From Gadus chalcogrammus (Eukaryota; Chordata; Actinopteri; Gadiformes; Gadidae), in assembly GCF_026213295.1 (NCBI RefSeq), contig NC_079420.1, forward strand, positions 19,144,276-19,208,275: a stretch of DNA of 64,000 bases, given 5' to 3'. Numbering within the stretch: position 1 is the stretch's first letter; every line of letters starts with the position of its first letter. The notes beneath the pieces are model-generated. The model ran no database searches, was not told where the DNA came from, and saw only the letters and a program-made list of their open reading frames with translations. Position numbers and translations under genes: made by a program. Shown here piece by piece: positions 11,053 to 21,495 of this stretch.

Positions 11053-11380
11053 TTATTTTAATATGGTTGTAGTAGTAGTTATAATAGCAGTAGCAGTAGC
11101 ATCATACAGCTCTCCATCCATCAGCCTCCTGTACTTAGCGATCTCCAACTCCAGCCTGGTCTTGATGTCCAGCAGCATCTGGTACTGTTCTCTCTGGTTA
11201 GACAGGCTTGCCCTCAGGTCTCCGAGCTGTTCCTCTAGAGCCGTCACCTGTCTCTGGTATCCTGCCAGCATGTTGCCATACCACAAACTGTATGTACTCA
11301 TGATGTCAGGCATGCAGTGGTCTCACCTGCTCCTGAAGGAGCCTGATGGTGGCCTTGCGGGCGGTGCCGTCATGAGTCCC
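11053..11380 (-). pseudogene. chimeric type I keratin remnant (copy C)
   Basis: The 3' part (11053-11283) is the last keratin exon, with coil 2B ending in [15 protein letters not shown] and a short Ser/Thr/Ile tail, close to copy B. The sequence just upstream is not intron 5 but the end of exon 1 plus the start of intron 1 (compare 14650-14760). An internal deletion has thus joined exon 1/intron 1 to the middle of exon 6, losing exons 2-5. Only about 85 residues can be read in frame. A polyadenylation signal (TTTATT on the plus strand, 11002-11007) is retained. It is very unlikely to make a filament protein. Confidence 0.8.
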
Positions 11381-12120
11381 CAGTTCCAGCATCTCCAAAG
11401 GGAGGCACCCAGTGGACATCCTTACTAGATGCCCGAACCATCTCAACTGACTCCTTTCTAAGCAGAGTTGCAGCGGCTGCAATCCAGATGGCTGAGCTTC
11501 TCACCCTAATCCTAAGTGAGACGCCAGCCACCCTCCTGAGAAAACTCATCTCAGCCGCTTATACCCGTAATCTCGTCCTTTCGGTCATAACCCATCCTTC
11601 ATGACCATAGGTGAGGGTAGGAACGAAGATTGACCGGTAGATTGAGATCTTTGCCTTGCCGCTCAGCTCTCTTTTCGTCACAATGGTGCGGTAAAGCGAA
11701 CGCAATACCGCCCCCGCTGCTCCAATTCTCCTGCCAATCTCACGCTCCATTGTACCCTCAGTCGCGAACAAGACCCCGAGGTACTTGTACTCCTTGGGCT
11801 AAGGACTAATATACTACCCGGAGTATGCAATCTACTGGTTTCCTGCTGAGAGTCATGACCTCAGATTTAGCAGTGCTGATCCTCATCCCAGCCGCTTCAC
11901 ACCCGTCTGCGAGCTGATCCAGTGAGTGCTGAAGGTCACAGGCCGATGATGCCATCAAGACCACATCGTCTGCAAAAAGCAGTAATGAGATCCTCAGACA
12001 AACAAACTGCAACCCTTCCCCACCACGACTACGCCTCGATATCCGGTCTGTGAATATCACAAACAGGATTGGTGACAAAGCACAGCCCTGGCAGAGGACA
12101 ACACCCATCGGGAACAAAAC
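11381..12120 (-). mobile_element. Rex-type LINE reverse-transcriptase fragment
   Basis: The minus strand carries CALSPILFVIFTDRISRRSR, LLFADDVVLMASS (catalytic FADD), GMRISTAKSEVMTLSRK, IYRSIFVPTLTYGHEGWV and RRVAGVSLRDRVRSS in the order found in a common teleost LINE RT. Frames shift between blocks. It abuts the broken end of keratin remnant C, so this insertion or its excision may mark the keratin breakpoint. Confidence 0.75.
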
Positions 12121-12129
12121 TGACTTGCT

Positions 12130-12555
12130 GCCAAGAAACTAAAAAATACCATCATTTGCATATTTAAATAAGGTGGGAAGCAGAGGGAGGTTTCACAATT
12201 ACACTGGAAGAATGGGAAAGGATCTGTAGACAGCAATCTGTAACAACAAGCTCACCCATGTTACTCCGGTGTAAAAGAGAAAATATTCTAATTAGACCAC
12301 ATGGTGGAGGTCCTGTGGACATGCATTGGCCAATAACTTTCACATTTTCTGGAATTGTGCCTCTGTGGCTCCATTTTGGAGAAGTGTCCAGGGCGTATTG
12401 GTGACAGTCTTTAAGAGGAAAATCTATTTAAATTTCAAAATATTGTGCCTGGGAGATTTGGAAGAGCTTTTTAGTGATAAATTGTGTGATAAATACCTGT
12501 TTCAGGTTTTGTTGGTGGCATGCAAAAATGCTATCACTAGGAAATGGCTTTAGAA
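12130..12555 (+). mobile_element. C-terminal fragment of an L1-like LINE ORF2
   Basis: The plus strand encodes ANNFHIFWNCASVAPFW followed by a hydrophobic stretch and LGDLEELF, ending at a stop at 12553. The HIFWxC block with its spacing is typical of the C-terminal region of L1/Tx1-type ORF2. It lies downstream of keratin copy B, in intergenic DNA. Confidence 0.6.
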
Positions 12556-12741
12556 AGACATAAGTAACCATGATAAAGAATGGCAACGTACGGTTGCAAC
12601 ATGGTCTCACAGGAATCCGTGAAATTACTACGGTCGGACGCTTAACTCGAAATCCACCTTTGTTTATGTTCTGTAAATGAAAACTCAATGAAACGCAAAT
12701 GACCAAAGAAATTAAGTCTCATGTCAGTTCCTCAGAAAAGT

Positions 12742-12747
12742 TTTATT
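12742..12747 (-). terminator. polyadenylation signal of keratin copy B
   Basis: TTTATT on the plus strand (AATAAA on the coding strand), about 55 bp downstream of the stop codon. The same motif and context are found at 11002-11007 behind remnant C. Confidence 0.7.
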
Positions 12748-12798
12748 TTTCAGATTTCTGTGAACGGTACATAGTTTAGGCACAAGTAAGTGTAAGAT

Positions 12799-15090
12799 TT
12801 ATTGAACAATAGTAGTAGTAGTATAAGTTCTAGTAGTAGTAGAAGAAGTAGAATCAGACAGCTCTCCGTCCATCAGCCTCCTGTACTCAGCGATCTCCAG
12901 CTCAAGCCTGGTCTTGATGTCCAGCAGCATCTGGTACTGTTCTCTCTGGTTAGCCAGGCCGGCCCTCAGGTCTCCCAGCTGTTCCTCCAGAGCCGTCACC
13001 TGTCTCTGGTAGCCTGCCAGCATGTTGCCATACCTGCCCTGTGTATCTCCCAAGGTGCCTTCAAGAGATGCTTTCTGTAGAACACAACCAAGGAGAAAGT
13101 GTATTGATGAAAAATTCCAATGGCTTCACTATTCAAGGAGGAATCAGGGTGAATTGAGACTGAATCAACATAAAAATGGAACTTGGGAACCCACCATGCT
13201 TAATTGGGACTGGAGCTCAATCTCCAGGCTCTGTAGGGTGCGTTTGACCTCGGTGATCTCAGAACGAGAGCTTTGGAGTGTTTCAGTGCTGACAGAAACT
13301 TCTTTGTTCAGCTCCTCTGACTGAAAAAGAAAACCACAAAGAATAAACACAAAATCATATCCATTTCATATTGGATTCAGTATTAGGTAAGGGAAGGTAG
13401 GTCTACCTTGGCTTGGAACCAGACTTCCAGTGCCTTGCGGTTCTTGTTGGCAACGGCCTCATAGTGCTCCCTCATTGTTGCCAGGGTGACAGACATATCC
13501 TCCTGTGGTGCGGCGTCCACTTCCACGTTCACCTGACCTCCAATACTGGAACGTGCAAGTAGAAGGTCCTGTAGAAAGAAAGGGCAGCTTGGGTCAAAAG
13601 TCTCATCCAATGATTGAATGCCATTCCTAGCCATGTTAGTGGTCCTGGTGGAAGCAATCATTCTGTCGTAAAACACCTCGATGTGATTGTGCCGACAGGT
13701 GCTATTTTATATTTTTCAAGGGAGTGGTCATCGTCGTGAAACATGAAGTGATGAAATGATGTGATTTTGGTCATGATTACTTAATTTTTGACCATTGTCT
13801 GCATGGCCACATAGTCCTCTCTGAAATACATGTTCACAGCCCCTTACCTCTTCGTGGTTTCTCTTGATTTGAATAAGCTCCTCCCTCAGCCCTTCAACCT
13901 GCATCTCTAGGTCAGCTCTGCTCATGGTCAGCTCGTCATAGAGCCTCTTGAGTCCGGCAATGTCTGCCTCCACACTTTGACGCATGTTGAGCTCATTGTC
14001 ATACCTGCAATCAAAACCAAAGTACAACAGTTTTGTACAAACTTTTTTGAAATATTACTCAAATTATATTATTATATCAAAAAAAAGTTATATTAATAAT
14101 AATTTAATGCTACATATATGTATAACATTCAGTGTTGCTTCTGCTGATGTACTGACTTAACCCTGAAGTCTTCTGCGGCAAGCGTAGCATTGTCAATAGC
14201 CAGAATGACTGCTCCTCTTGAGCGGGTTGCATCAATTATCTGTAATGAGGAACAACATTTATTCGTTCAATATTGAATTATCTTATCCACTTTTTAATTG
14301 CTCAAATTATTTCCTTAATATTTATATAAAGTAAGTTCAAGTTTGCACTGTTTTCTGTTCTGTCAAACTAGTTCAGTTTGCCCCAGGGAATACTTTAGGG
14401 CGTGGCTATACACACATGCAGAATACAGAGCTGTGCTTGGCCTGCTTCCTCGAAGAAAACAGCCTCAAATGTCTCACCTGGTCTTTCTGTCATAGATTAG
14501 GTCTTTGTTTGACAAGACATCATCAAACATCACACATTAATTGAGACACAGACATGGGATTGCCCATCATTTGAATTAACTTCATCTAATGACGACCTTA
14601 TTGCTTTCATCTTAATACAATGTAGTTAAAAAAAGCTCACACGGTATTACAACTGTATGTACTCGTGATGTCAGGCTTGAAGTGGTCTCACCTGCTCCTG
14701 AAGGAGCCTGATGGTGGCCTTGTGGGCGGTGCAGTCATGAGTCTCCACCGAGGTCTTGTTCAACAAGAACTGGTGGATATTCGCCTCCAGATCGGCGTTG
14801 GCCCTCTCCAGGGTGCGCACTTTCTCCAGGTAGCTGCCCAGGCGGTCGTTCAGGTTCTGCATGGTGGCCTTCTTAGATTCGTTGATGTCCAGGGCGTCCG
14901 ACAGCTGGAAGCCTGATCCACCAGATGCAAAGCCAGAGCTGGCCCCGGCGGCCCCGAAGGACCTGGAGGCGTTGGTGCTGGAGATGCGGACCCCGCTGCC
15001 TCCGGCGCCACCGTACACGCTTCCGGCCTGCATGGAGCCCAGGCGGCTGCCGCCGGATCCACCGTAGGAACGAGAGAAGGAGGAAGTCAT
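12799..15090 (-). CDS. type I keratin, copy B, complete (six exons)
   Basis: Exons: 14692-15090, 14157-14239, 13848-14004, 13407-13568, 13195-13320, 12799-13074. All introns are GT..AG, and the joined frame gives 400 residues. Exon sizes 83, 157, 162 and 126 bp are the canonical type I keratin pattern. Order: Gly/Ser head (about 1-80), coil 1A with [16 protein letters not shown], coil 1B, coil 2 with [17 protein letters not shown], and the helix-termination motif [15 protein letters not shown]. The last exon fuses what other keratins split over several exons and ends in a short Ser/Thr-rich tail, partly coded by an ACT-type trinucleotide run. It forms epithelial intermediate filaments with type II keratins. 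The exact orthologue name cannot be fixed from sequence alone. Confidence 0.92.
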
Positions 15091-15160
15091 GGCTGCTGTG
15101 TGAGGGTCTGTCTGCTCTGAGAGGAGAAGAGAACCGGTGTCAAGTGGTTGGACATCGCTC

Positions 15161-15168
15161 CTTTTATG
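15161..15168 (-). promoter_or_regulatory. TATA-like box of keratin copy B
   Basis: CATAAAAG on the minus strand, 71 bp before the ATG, within the block conserved with copy A. It is one mismatch from TATAAAAG. Confidence 0.45.
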
Positions 15169-15555
15169 CCACGAAAACACCTGCCCAACCCCCAGCCCTG
15201 TGGGCAAATGTTTGAAATTTGGACACACACACAAGCGCTGACATGCGCTTCCAAAAATGCTAAACTTTCTGCATCAACACAGACACACAAACATACACAA
15301 ATACACGCACACACACACAGTCTTTCACACTTCTTTACTCACACACACACAACACTTACGTCCCCAAGAGGTGGAATGTTACGTATTTCCAAGGAACAGG
15401 CGCTATTTAAAATATGTGGTAAGCTGAGGTTTATGTATCTTTAATGGCCTCAGAATCTTCTGGCATTCCTTCTGAAAAAAATGTATGGGGCCTTCTTATG
15501 TCCATTTACCCGTCCCAAATGTCAGAGTAAATTGGCCAAGACACAAATTACATAC

Positions 15556-15574
15556 ACACACACACACCCACACC

Positions 15575-15650
<76 letters not shown>

Positions 15651-15652
15651 TT
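15556..15652. repeat. (CA)n microsatellite
   Basis: CA run with a few CCA and GCA interruptions, orthologous in position to 2564-2714 in the other keratin duplicate. Confidence 0.9.
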
Positions 15653-15688
15653 TGTTTCATGTATGGATTCCATACGTCTAGTCTCTAC

Positions 15689-16227
15689 TGCCGCTTTTCC
15701 ACCGCACATGTAGCTCGACTCGACACGACACGACTCGACACGACTCGACACGGTAGCAGCGCGGGTCCTTTTCCACCGCAAATAGTACCTCCGGGACGTG
15801 GGCGGGGTCGTCTGCGCGAAAGGGCCGTGATGTATTTTTGTACGCGACGCAAACAACACCTACGTAACCCACACATGGACAGAACCCACATAACAACAAT
15901 GGAGAACATCGATGCGATGGTATTCGTGTTCGTATTATTAGCTGGCATGTTGAAGAAGTGGAATATGTTGGCTGCGGCGCTGCTATGGCTGTTACCAGCA
16001 TGATTGCCATGTCGCTCTCGTGACTTCGTCACACTCTCTGGCCAATCAGTGGCCGGCCGTCTGCCGACGTCACCTTTTAGCATCGGCTCAGCCGCTTGGA
16101 ACCTAGAGCGAGGCGGTACTAGAAAAAGCAGCCACTTGAGGTACTAGATCGCGGTGGAAACGCAAAAAAGGCGAGCTGAGTCGAGTCGAGTCGTGTCGAG
16201 CTGGTACCATGCAGTGGAAAAGCGGCA
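15689..16227. mobile_element. MITE with TGCCGCTTTTCC termini, 3-bp target duplication TAC
   Basis: The left end is TGCCGCTTTTCCACCGCACA and the right end, read inward, TGCCGCTTTTCCACTGCATG; both are followed by GTCGA-type short repeats. TAC flanks both sides (15686-15688 and 16228-16230). The duplicated locus in copy A reads 'tctagtctctacttgtc' without the element, confirming the borders. No transposase. A 3-bp duplication suggests a PIF/Harbinger-like origin, though the target differs from the usual TWA. Confidence 0.88.
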
Positions 16228-16230
16228 TAC

Positions 16231-16514
16231 TTGTCTCAATACCGGTTTGAAAGGAGATGCGTAATTCTGCCAACAGACTAGGTTGTCTTAGTGTGAGACC
16301 ACAATGGAGCAGTGTTGTCTTTCAGGTAAATGAAAGAGAGGACAAGAAAGGCTTCAAATAACAAAAGCTTAACAGTGGTTGTATGAAGCACAAATTGGTC
16401 TTGAATTTGAAAATGTTCTGATTACCTTAGCTACTCTGTACTTGGTCAAGGTATCTTTTGGAAACTATGCCGTTGAGTGATTGCCTTGCCTTGCCTTGCG
16501 TACTGACAACGTGT

Positions 16515-16572
<58 letters not shown>

Positions 16573-16926
16573 GTGCGTGTGCGTGCCTGTGCGTGTTCAT
16601 GCCTGCAGGCACACATAGAAGTTAAATTGCATAAAATGATTGTATTTTGTGGAAAATCATTGTATGCGAGTCACAACCCAAATAAAAAATGGTTGTCACC
16701 ATTGAGTGAAGAAAACAAATATTTATTGAAAGCACCAACTTTTTGAAGTCAAGTTGTATTTGTAAAGACCCTAATGACAGTTAGAGTCTCAGTACAGTTT
16801 CTACGATTTTCTAAACCAGCCGAAATGCTTTAGTCATCAAGGACTATTTCACCAAGTTCATTAATCTCTTTGACATGCCTGACCAAAAAGCCACCACTGT
16901 CACGTTGAGGGTTGTTGTGTCTCTAC
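16231..16926. other. far upstream flank of keratin copy B, no gene seen
   Basis: 16231-16390 is the duplicated block shared with 2715-2900. A short (TTGCC)n run occurs near 16486 and a (GT)n array at 16515-16568. I recognise no coding sequence. Confidence 0.5.
16515..16568. repeat. (GT)n microsatellite
   Basis: About 27 GT units followed by degenerate GTGC repeats. Confidence 0.92.
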
Positions 16927-17975
16927 TAGTGTTACTTTTGTCAACGAAAATTATGACGAAATATCGTCGTCAACGACCCTTTATCATGTGAGGAAAACGA
17001 GACGAGACGCAACGTAAATGCTGGTCATGTGACAATAACTATAATTAAATTCATAATGCAATATTGTTGAAGAATAAAAACGAGACTAAATGTGTTTTAC
17101 AAAACAGAAAAATTGCTTTTTTTATTTATTTCTGGGGCTGTATCAGGTTACGTTACTTCCTGAATCCCAGCTCGTCGCGGCAGTATTTAGATTCACAAGA
17201 CGCAGCGGTGGTGGTAGCGTTAATGAAAACTTAAGGCCCTGTCCACACTAATCCGGGTAAATATAAAAACGTACAACTTGTAACTGAAGATACATAGTAC
17301 ATTGCACAGAGAAATCATAATTTCCATTTCACCTGCCATTTTTTTTTTTAGATGAGCGCAAGCTTGTGGCAGTATCATGGCAGTGTCATGGCAACCAAAC
17401 GCCATCGTATCTGAAAGCCTCCGTCTATCCTGACCACACTACAACGTGAACCCAGCGTTTTCATATTTATCCACCTCAGCGATCTTTTTTGAAAAGTATC
17501 CTTTTCATTGTTGGAATTTTCCGTTCTAATGTGGACGGTTCGTTGGTAAAATAAATACGTTGTAGGCCTAAATTCAAATCAGAGTGTCTTCCGTTTCTGG
17601 AATGGGTGTATTCTTGAGTCTATAAGGTAACAATAATATAATGATAGGATTACCTTGTTTGAATTGTGAAAAAAATAAAATAAAATGTTGGTTTTGTCAA
17701 TACTACTAGGTAGGTAGCCTATATTGACTGAGTTAAATAGAATTGCATTACAAAAAAGTGACTAATACAATTTGCTTTAACTAAAACTAGACTAAAATAG
17801 TCATGGATAATTCTGACTAAAATAAGACTAAAATGTTCAGACTTTTAGTCGACTGAAACTTGACTAGACTGAAAAGAGTATGAACGTGACTAAAACTAAT
17901 AAAAACTAAAATGACAGCTTGACGTAAAGACTAGACTAAAACTAAAATTAAAACAGGACGCCAAAAACAACATTA
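16927..17975. mobile_element. hAT-type non-autonomous element, 8-bp target duplication GTCTCTAC
   Basis: The left end is TAGTGTTACTTTTGTC; the right end read inward is TAATGTTGTTTTTGGC. GTCTCTAC flanks it exactly (16919-16926 and 17976-17983). The right part has many 'actaaaa' motifs. An internal stretch about 17233-17540 has its own weak inverted ends (CTGTCCACACTAAT / CCGTCCACATTAGA) and may be a further nested element. No transposase. Confidence 0.85.
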
Positions 17976-18118
17976 GTCTCTACAGACTGTGTGGATACTT
18001 ATGATGAAAAACGACAGAGAGGAATATGCATAGAAACGTGGCTACTTTAATAGCAGGCATACAGCAACATGAACATGTCTGTTCCTCTTACAGAGTGGCT
18101 TCTTCTGGCCACATATGT

Positions 18119-18353
18119 GCCGTGTTCCAATACCCGTACTGTCCGCACTTACTAGCCAAAATTTGAGTACACAGTACGTTCCAATTCAGATCCGGCGAAA
18201 ATAAGTATACTTCAAGGACCCGGATGCCGTACTCAAAACGGGCTAATCGTGAAGTGTGGATCGAAGGACACTCCCCGTACTCAACGGCAGCCATCTTAGC
18301 TACGTAGCGGAAGAGGCGGAGCCAGGCTGAGCCAAAGTCGGCGCATTTTCCAC

Positions 18354-18386
<33 letters not shown>

Positions 18387-18919
18387 GAAATTTATATAGC
18401 GCTTAATATGGTACTCTAAGACGCTTTACATATTGGCCTATCAAAACTATGTAAGACAGACTAGGAATAAAAGAAAAACAGAGGTTAAACATGAAGAATA
18501 AGGTGGGAGTTAGGTGGGGAAGGCTAGTGTGAAAAGGTATGTTTTGAGGGCAGATTTGAAAGAAGAGAGGGTTGGAGAGACTTTGATGTGGGAGGGGAGT
18601 GAATTCCAAAGGGTGGGGGCAGCAACTGAGAAGGCCCGATCACCCCAAATTAATGCACATAGCCTGCATTAATAGAGTCATTTTGTAGTTTTTATAGCTG
18701 CTAGGCGTAAAGAGTTCACCGTTCAAAGCGGGATGTTTATTGCGGGGGAGGAGCCACGGCGGCAGTCGTGATCGTCATTTCCGGTAAGTGCACCACAGAG
18801 TACTCGATTTGGAACAGCACTCACATCTAAAAAATTAGCGTACTCAAGTGAGTACGGATAGTGCAGATAGTGTACTTCCTTTAAGTATACTCATGGAAGT
18901 ACGGGTATTGGAACACGGC
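18119..18919. mobile_element. MITE-like element with GCCGTGTTCCAATACCCGTA ends
   Basis: The 22-bp ends are perfectly inverted (18119-18140 and 18898-18919). The interior is occupied by a LINE fragment at about 18357-18655. I could not find a clear target duplication. No transposase is encoded. Confidence 0.75.
18357..18655 (-). mobile_element. 5'-truncated L2-type LINE end nested in the MITE-like element
   Basis: The minus strand encodes FSVAAPTLWNSLPSHIKV, then a SFKSALKTYLFT block and a stop, the standard C-terminus of L2-clade RT. It is followed by a tail with 'aagcgctatataaattt' and an (ATT)n run at 18357-18385. Confidence 0.8.
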
Positions 18920-19009
18920 CATGGTTACACAGCTAGTTAGATTCTACCGCGCCCCCTACAGGCATAACAGGATATAACATGTTTTCCATTCAAACACCAC
19001 AGCTCCTCC

Positions 19010-20079
19010 CAAGGGCGTAACCACGCATTCTTTGGGGGGGTCGTGCCCCCCCCAATGTTGAGAAAATACTAACCTGTCCCCCCCAATATACAGCAGGATA
19101 AAATGTAAAATATATGTTCTCTTTTTATGAACCCTGTCAATGGATCGGTCTCTTGTTATGTCTTATTTATTTTCAATTTATTTCCGTTTGTTAAGTGTGT
19201 GAATCCCCCCTCCTAATTGTACACTTGTGCGATTTAGTTTGAAACCACCTCGCGACTTTCTGCGTTGTCATGGTTACCCCACACTCTTTCTTCAGTGAGA
19301 GCCAAGAAAGTAAAGTTGAGTAATGGAGGATTTGAGGTTACCTAAAAAGCAGAAGAAACTGGACCAACAGCCAAGCATACGCAGTTTTTTTCAGACAGTA
19401 AGTAACTTGATACCGAGCTTTGAGTAAGTAAATAAAACGAGTAGCCTCGTAAAAGCAGAATATAAAATATAGCTCATGAAGGTCAGTCGCTGTTCTTTTG
19501 ATAAAATGACATGGTTACGATGCAGGCAGCACAGAGAGAGAAGGAGAGAGACAGGCATGCTGAAAGCAGTGGCCAGACAGGGACATGCTCTGAACATGCA
19601 GGTGATCAGGTGAGTCATTTGAATGTAAGTAACGTTATTTAACGTGTTGGAGAGGAGGTAACGGACAATTTAAGGTTACTTAAAAAGCGGATAAAACTGG
19701 ACCAGCAGCCGAGCGTACACGTTTTTTTTTTCTCCAGGCAATTAGTAGCTTGATACCGAGCTAAATCTGGGAGCAAATAAAAAGAGTAGCCTAATTAAAA
19801 CATGAGTCGCTGTTTTTTCTGATAAAATTACGTGTGGTCACAATGCAGGCATCACAGAGAGACAGGGAGAGAGACAGGCATGCTGAAAGGGGCGGGGCAG
19901 ACATTACATTATTACACTATTCCTTTAGATGTGAATTCAAATGGTCAATGTAGTCCTCGAAACTATGTTCTAAATGTCCACATTTTCATATATAAATATA
20001 GAATTGTAGGCAATGCACTTAACAAATAATAATAAAAAATTGGACCCCCCCCAATGTCTAAACCATGGTTACGCCCTTG
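19010..20079. mobile_element. hAT-type element with internal duplication and a transposase-start remnant
   Basis: Ends CAAGGGCGTAACCACG and, read inward from the right, CAAGGGCGTAACCATG. The 8-bp target GCTCCTCC is repeated at 19002-19009 and 20080-20087. An ATG at 19323 opens a short reading frame that includes KKLDQQPSIRSFFQT and then meets GTAAGT (19397), which looks like the first exon of a hAT transposase. A diverged second copy of about 220-300 bp starts near 19656, so the interior is tandemly duplicated. No full transposase remains. Confidence 0.85.
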
Positions 20080-20334
20080 GCTCCTCCCCTGTAGCTTTAA
20101 ACTTAACATTTTCTTTTTTTTCTTTTGTACCCTTATTTTGAACAACAATTATCCTGGTACAAAAAATACCAAAGCAAATAAATGTACACGCCTACCAGGT
20201 ATTTAAAACAACTTCCCCTGTGTACAAATAATAATGCATTTCTATAACATGACTTTTCTTTTAAAAGTCTCTTTCTTTTCCAAATGCTGAGGAGGGCGCA
20301 CATTCCTTTTAGGGCGCTCCGTGCATCCTGGACT

Positions 20335-21247
20335 TTAATTGTTTTCGCGATCTCGTTCAGTCTCCCTTGAGCTTCGGTGGTTCTCATGCATCTGATCACA
20401 GACAGCAGGAACAGTGTCAATGTCACTCATGTCATCTCCAGGATCAATGTGGTAATCCCTGTTTCCTTCAGTGTTACTCATAGTCTTTTCTGGAATGGCA
20501 TTATTTTTCTTTGCATCCAGCATCTGATTTACATGTCTTTTTACACATATCCCATGTACAGACACCAAGTAAGCTACAGGACCCAAAACATCAGTTATTA
20601 CACCATCCAACCACTTCTCTCCTCCCCTGTAGTTTTTAACAAGCACAGCCTGACCCATAGAGAAAGATCAAACTTTCCTTTTTATCTCTGACTGTTTTGG
20701 AAAACTACATGTGTGGAACGATGGAGAAACTTCTGGTTTCACTATCGAAAGTCTAGTCCGGAACTTTATTTTAAGAAACAGCTCTGCTGTTTTTTTCTTA
20801 GTTGTTGTATGTGGCATGTTCCTGTAGCCAAGTTAGCGATACAATGCTGCAACGTCATGCCACCCACTGCTCTGTTAATGGCTAAAGACCTTTTAAAGTT
20901 TTGGACCAGTCTTTCAGCCAATCCGTTTGAGGCTGGATGATAAGCTGGAGTTTTAATGTGCTTAACAGCATTCATTTTAAGCAATGTCTCAAATTCACCT
21001 GAAGTAAATTGTGGTCCATTATCTGACACCACCTCTTTTGGTAAACCATATGCTGCAAAAAGGTTTCTTTATGCTTCAAAAGTTTTGCTGGCTGTAATGG
21101 TTTGCTTGTGTATTATTTCAGGCCAGCGAGCATATGCATCCATAACCACAAGAAACATTTCCTTTTTGACTTCTGCAAAATCAAGGTGTATTCTCTCCCA
21201 TGGACCTGAGGCCCCTCTCCATGTATGCACAGGTGCTGTGGCAGGCG
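20335..21247 (-). mobile_element. Ty3/gypsy integrase remnant
   Basis: On the minus strand, 21069-21247 has WERIHLDFAEV and FLVVMDAYARWPEI (first catalytic Asp region). 20766-21032 has VSDNGPQFTSGEFE (second Asp) and YHPASNGLAERLVQNFK (Glu region). 20335-20658 has a C-terminal block with GPVAYLVSVHG and RHVNQML. Frame changes occur between the parts, and the left end of the core abuts an unrelated MITE piece at 21248. It is an inactive fragment; gag, protease, RT and LTRs are not seen. Confidence 0.82.
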
Positions 21248-21402
21248 TACAAAAATACGTCACGGCCCTTTCGCGCAGACGACCCCGCCCACGTCCCGGA
21301 GGTACTATTTGCGGTGGAAAAGCACCCGCGCTGCTACCGTGTCGAGTCGTGTCGAGTCGTGTCGTGTCGAGTCGAGCTACATGTGCGGTGGAAAAGCGGC
21401 AT
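21248..21402. mobile_element. truncated, inverted copy of the TGCCGCTTTTCC MITE
   Basis: It is the reverse complement of about 15689-15845, with the terminal GCGGTGGAAAAGCGGCA and the GTCGAG-type repeats intact. It ends abruptly at the gypsy integrase. Only one terminus is present. Confidence 0.8.
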
Positions 21403-21495
21403 TAACAGTGCTGGATTGCGGAAGAAGGCACTGCTCCTGGCGGCCGGTTGATAAATTATACCATAGGGGTTGGTGGGTAATAGCAGAGAATGTCT

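Noticed and set aside
15685..16083. Open frames in the keratin upstream region
   Set aside because: They lie inside the MITE at 15689-16227, whose GTCGA repeats read as Arg/Val/Ser-rich peptides.
17233..17540. A clear nested transposon inside the hAT element at 16927-17975
   Set aside because: The inverted ends match only in part and no target duplication is found, so it is mentioned but not called separately.
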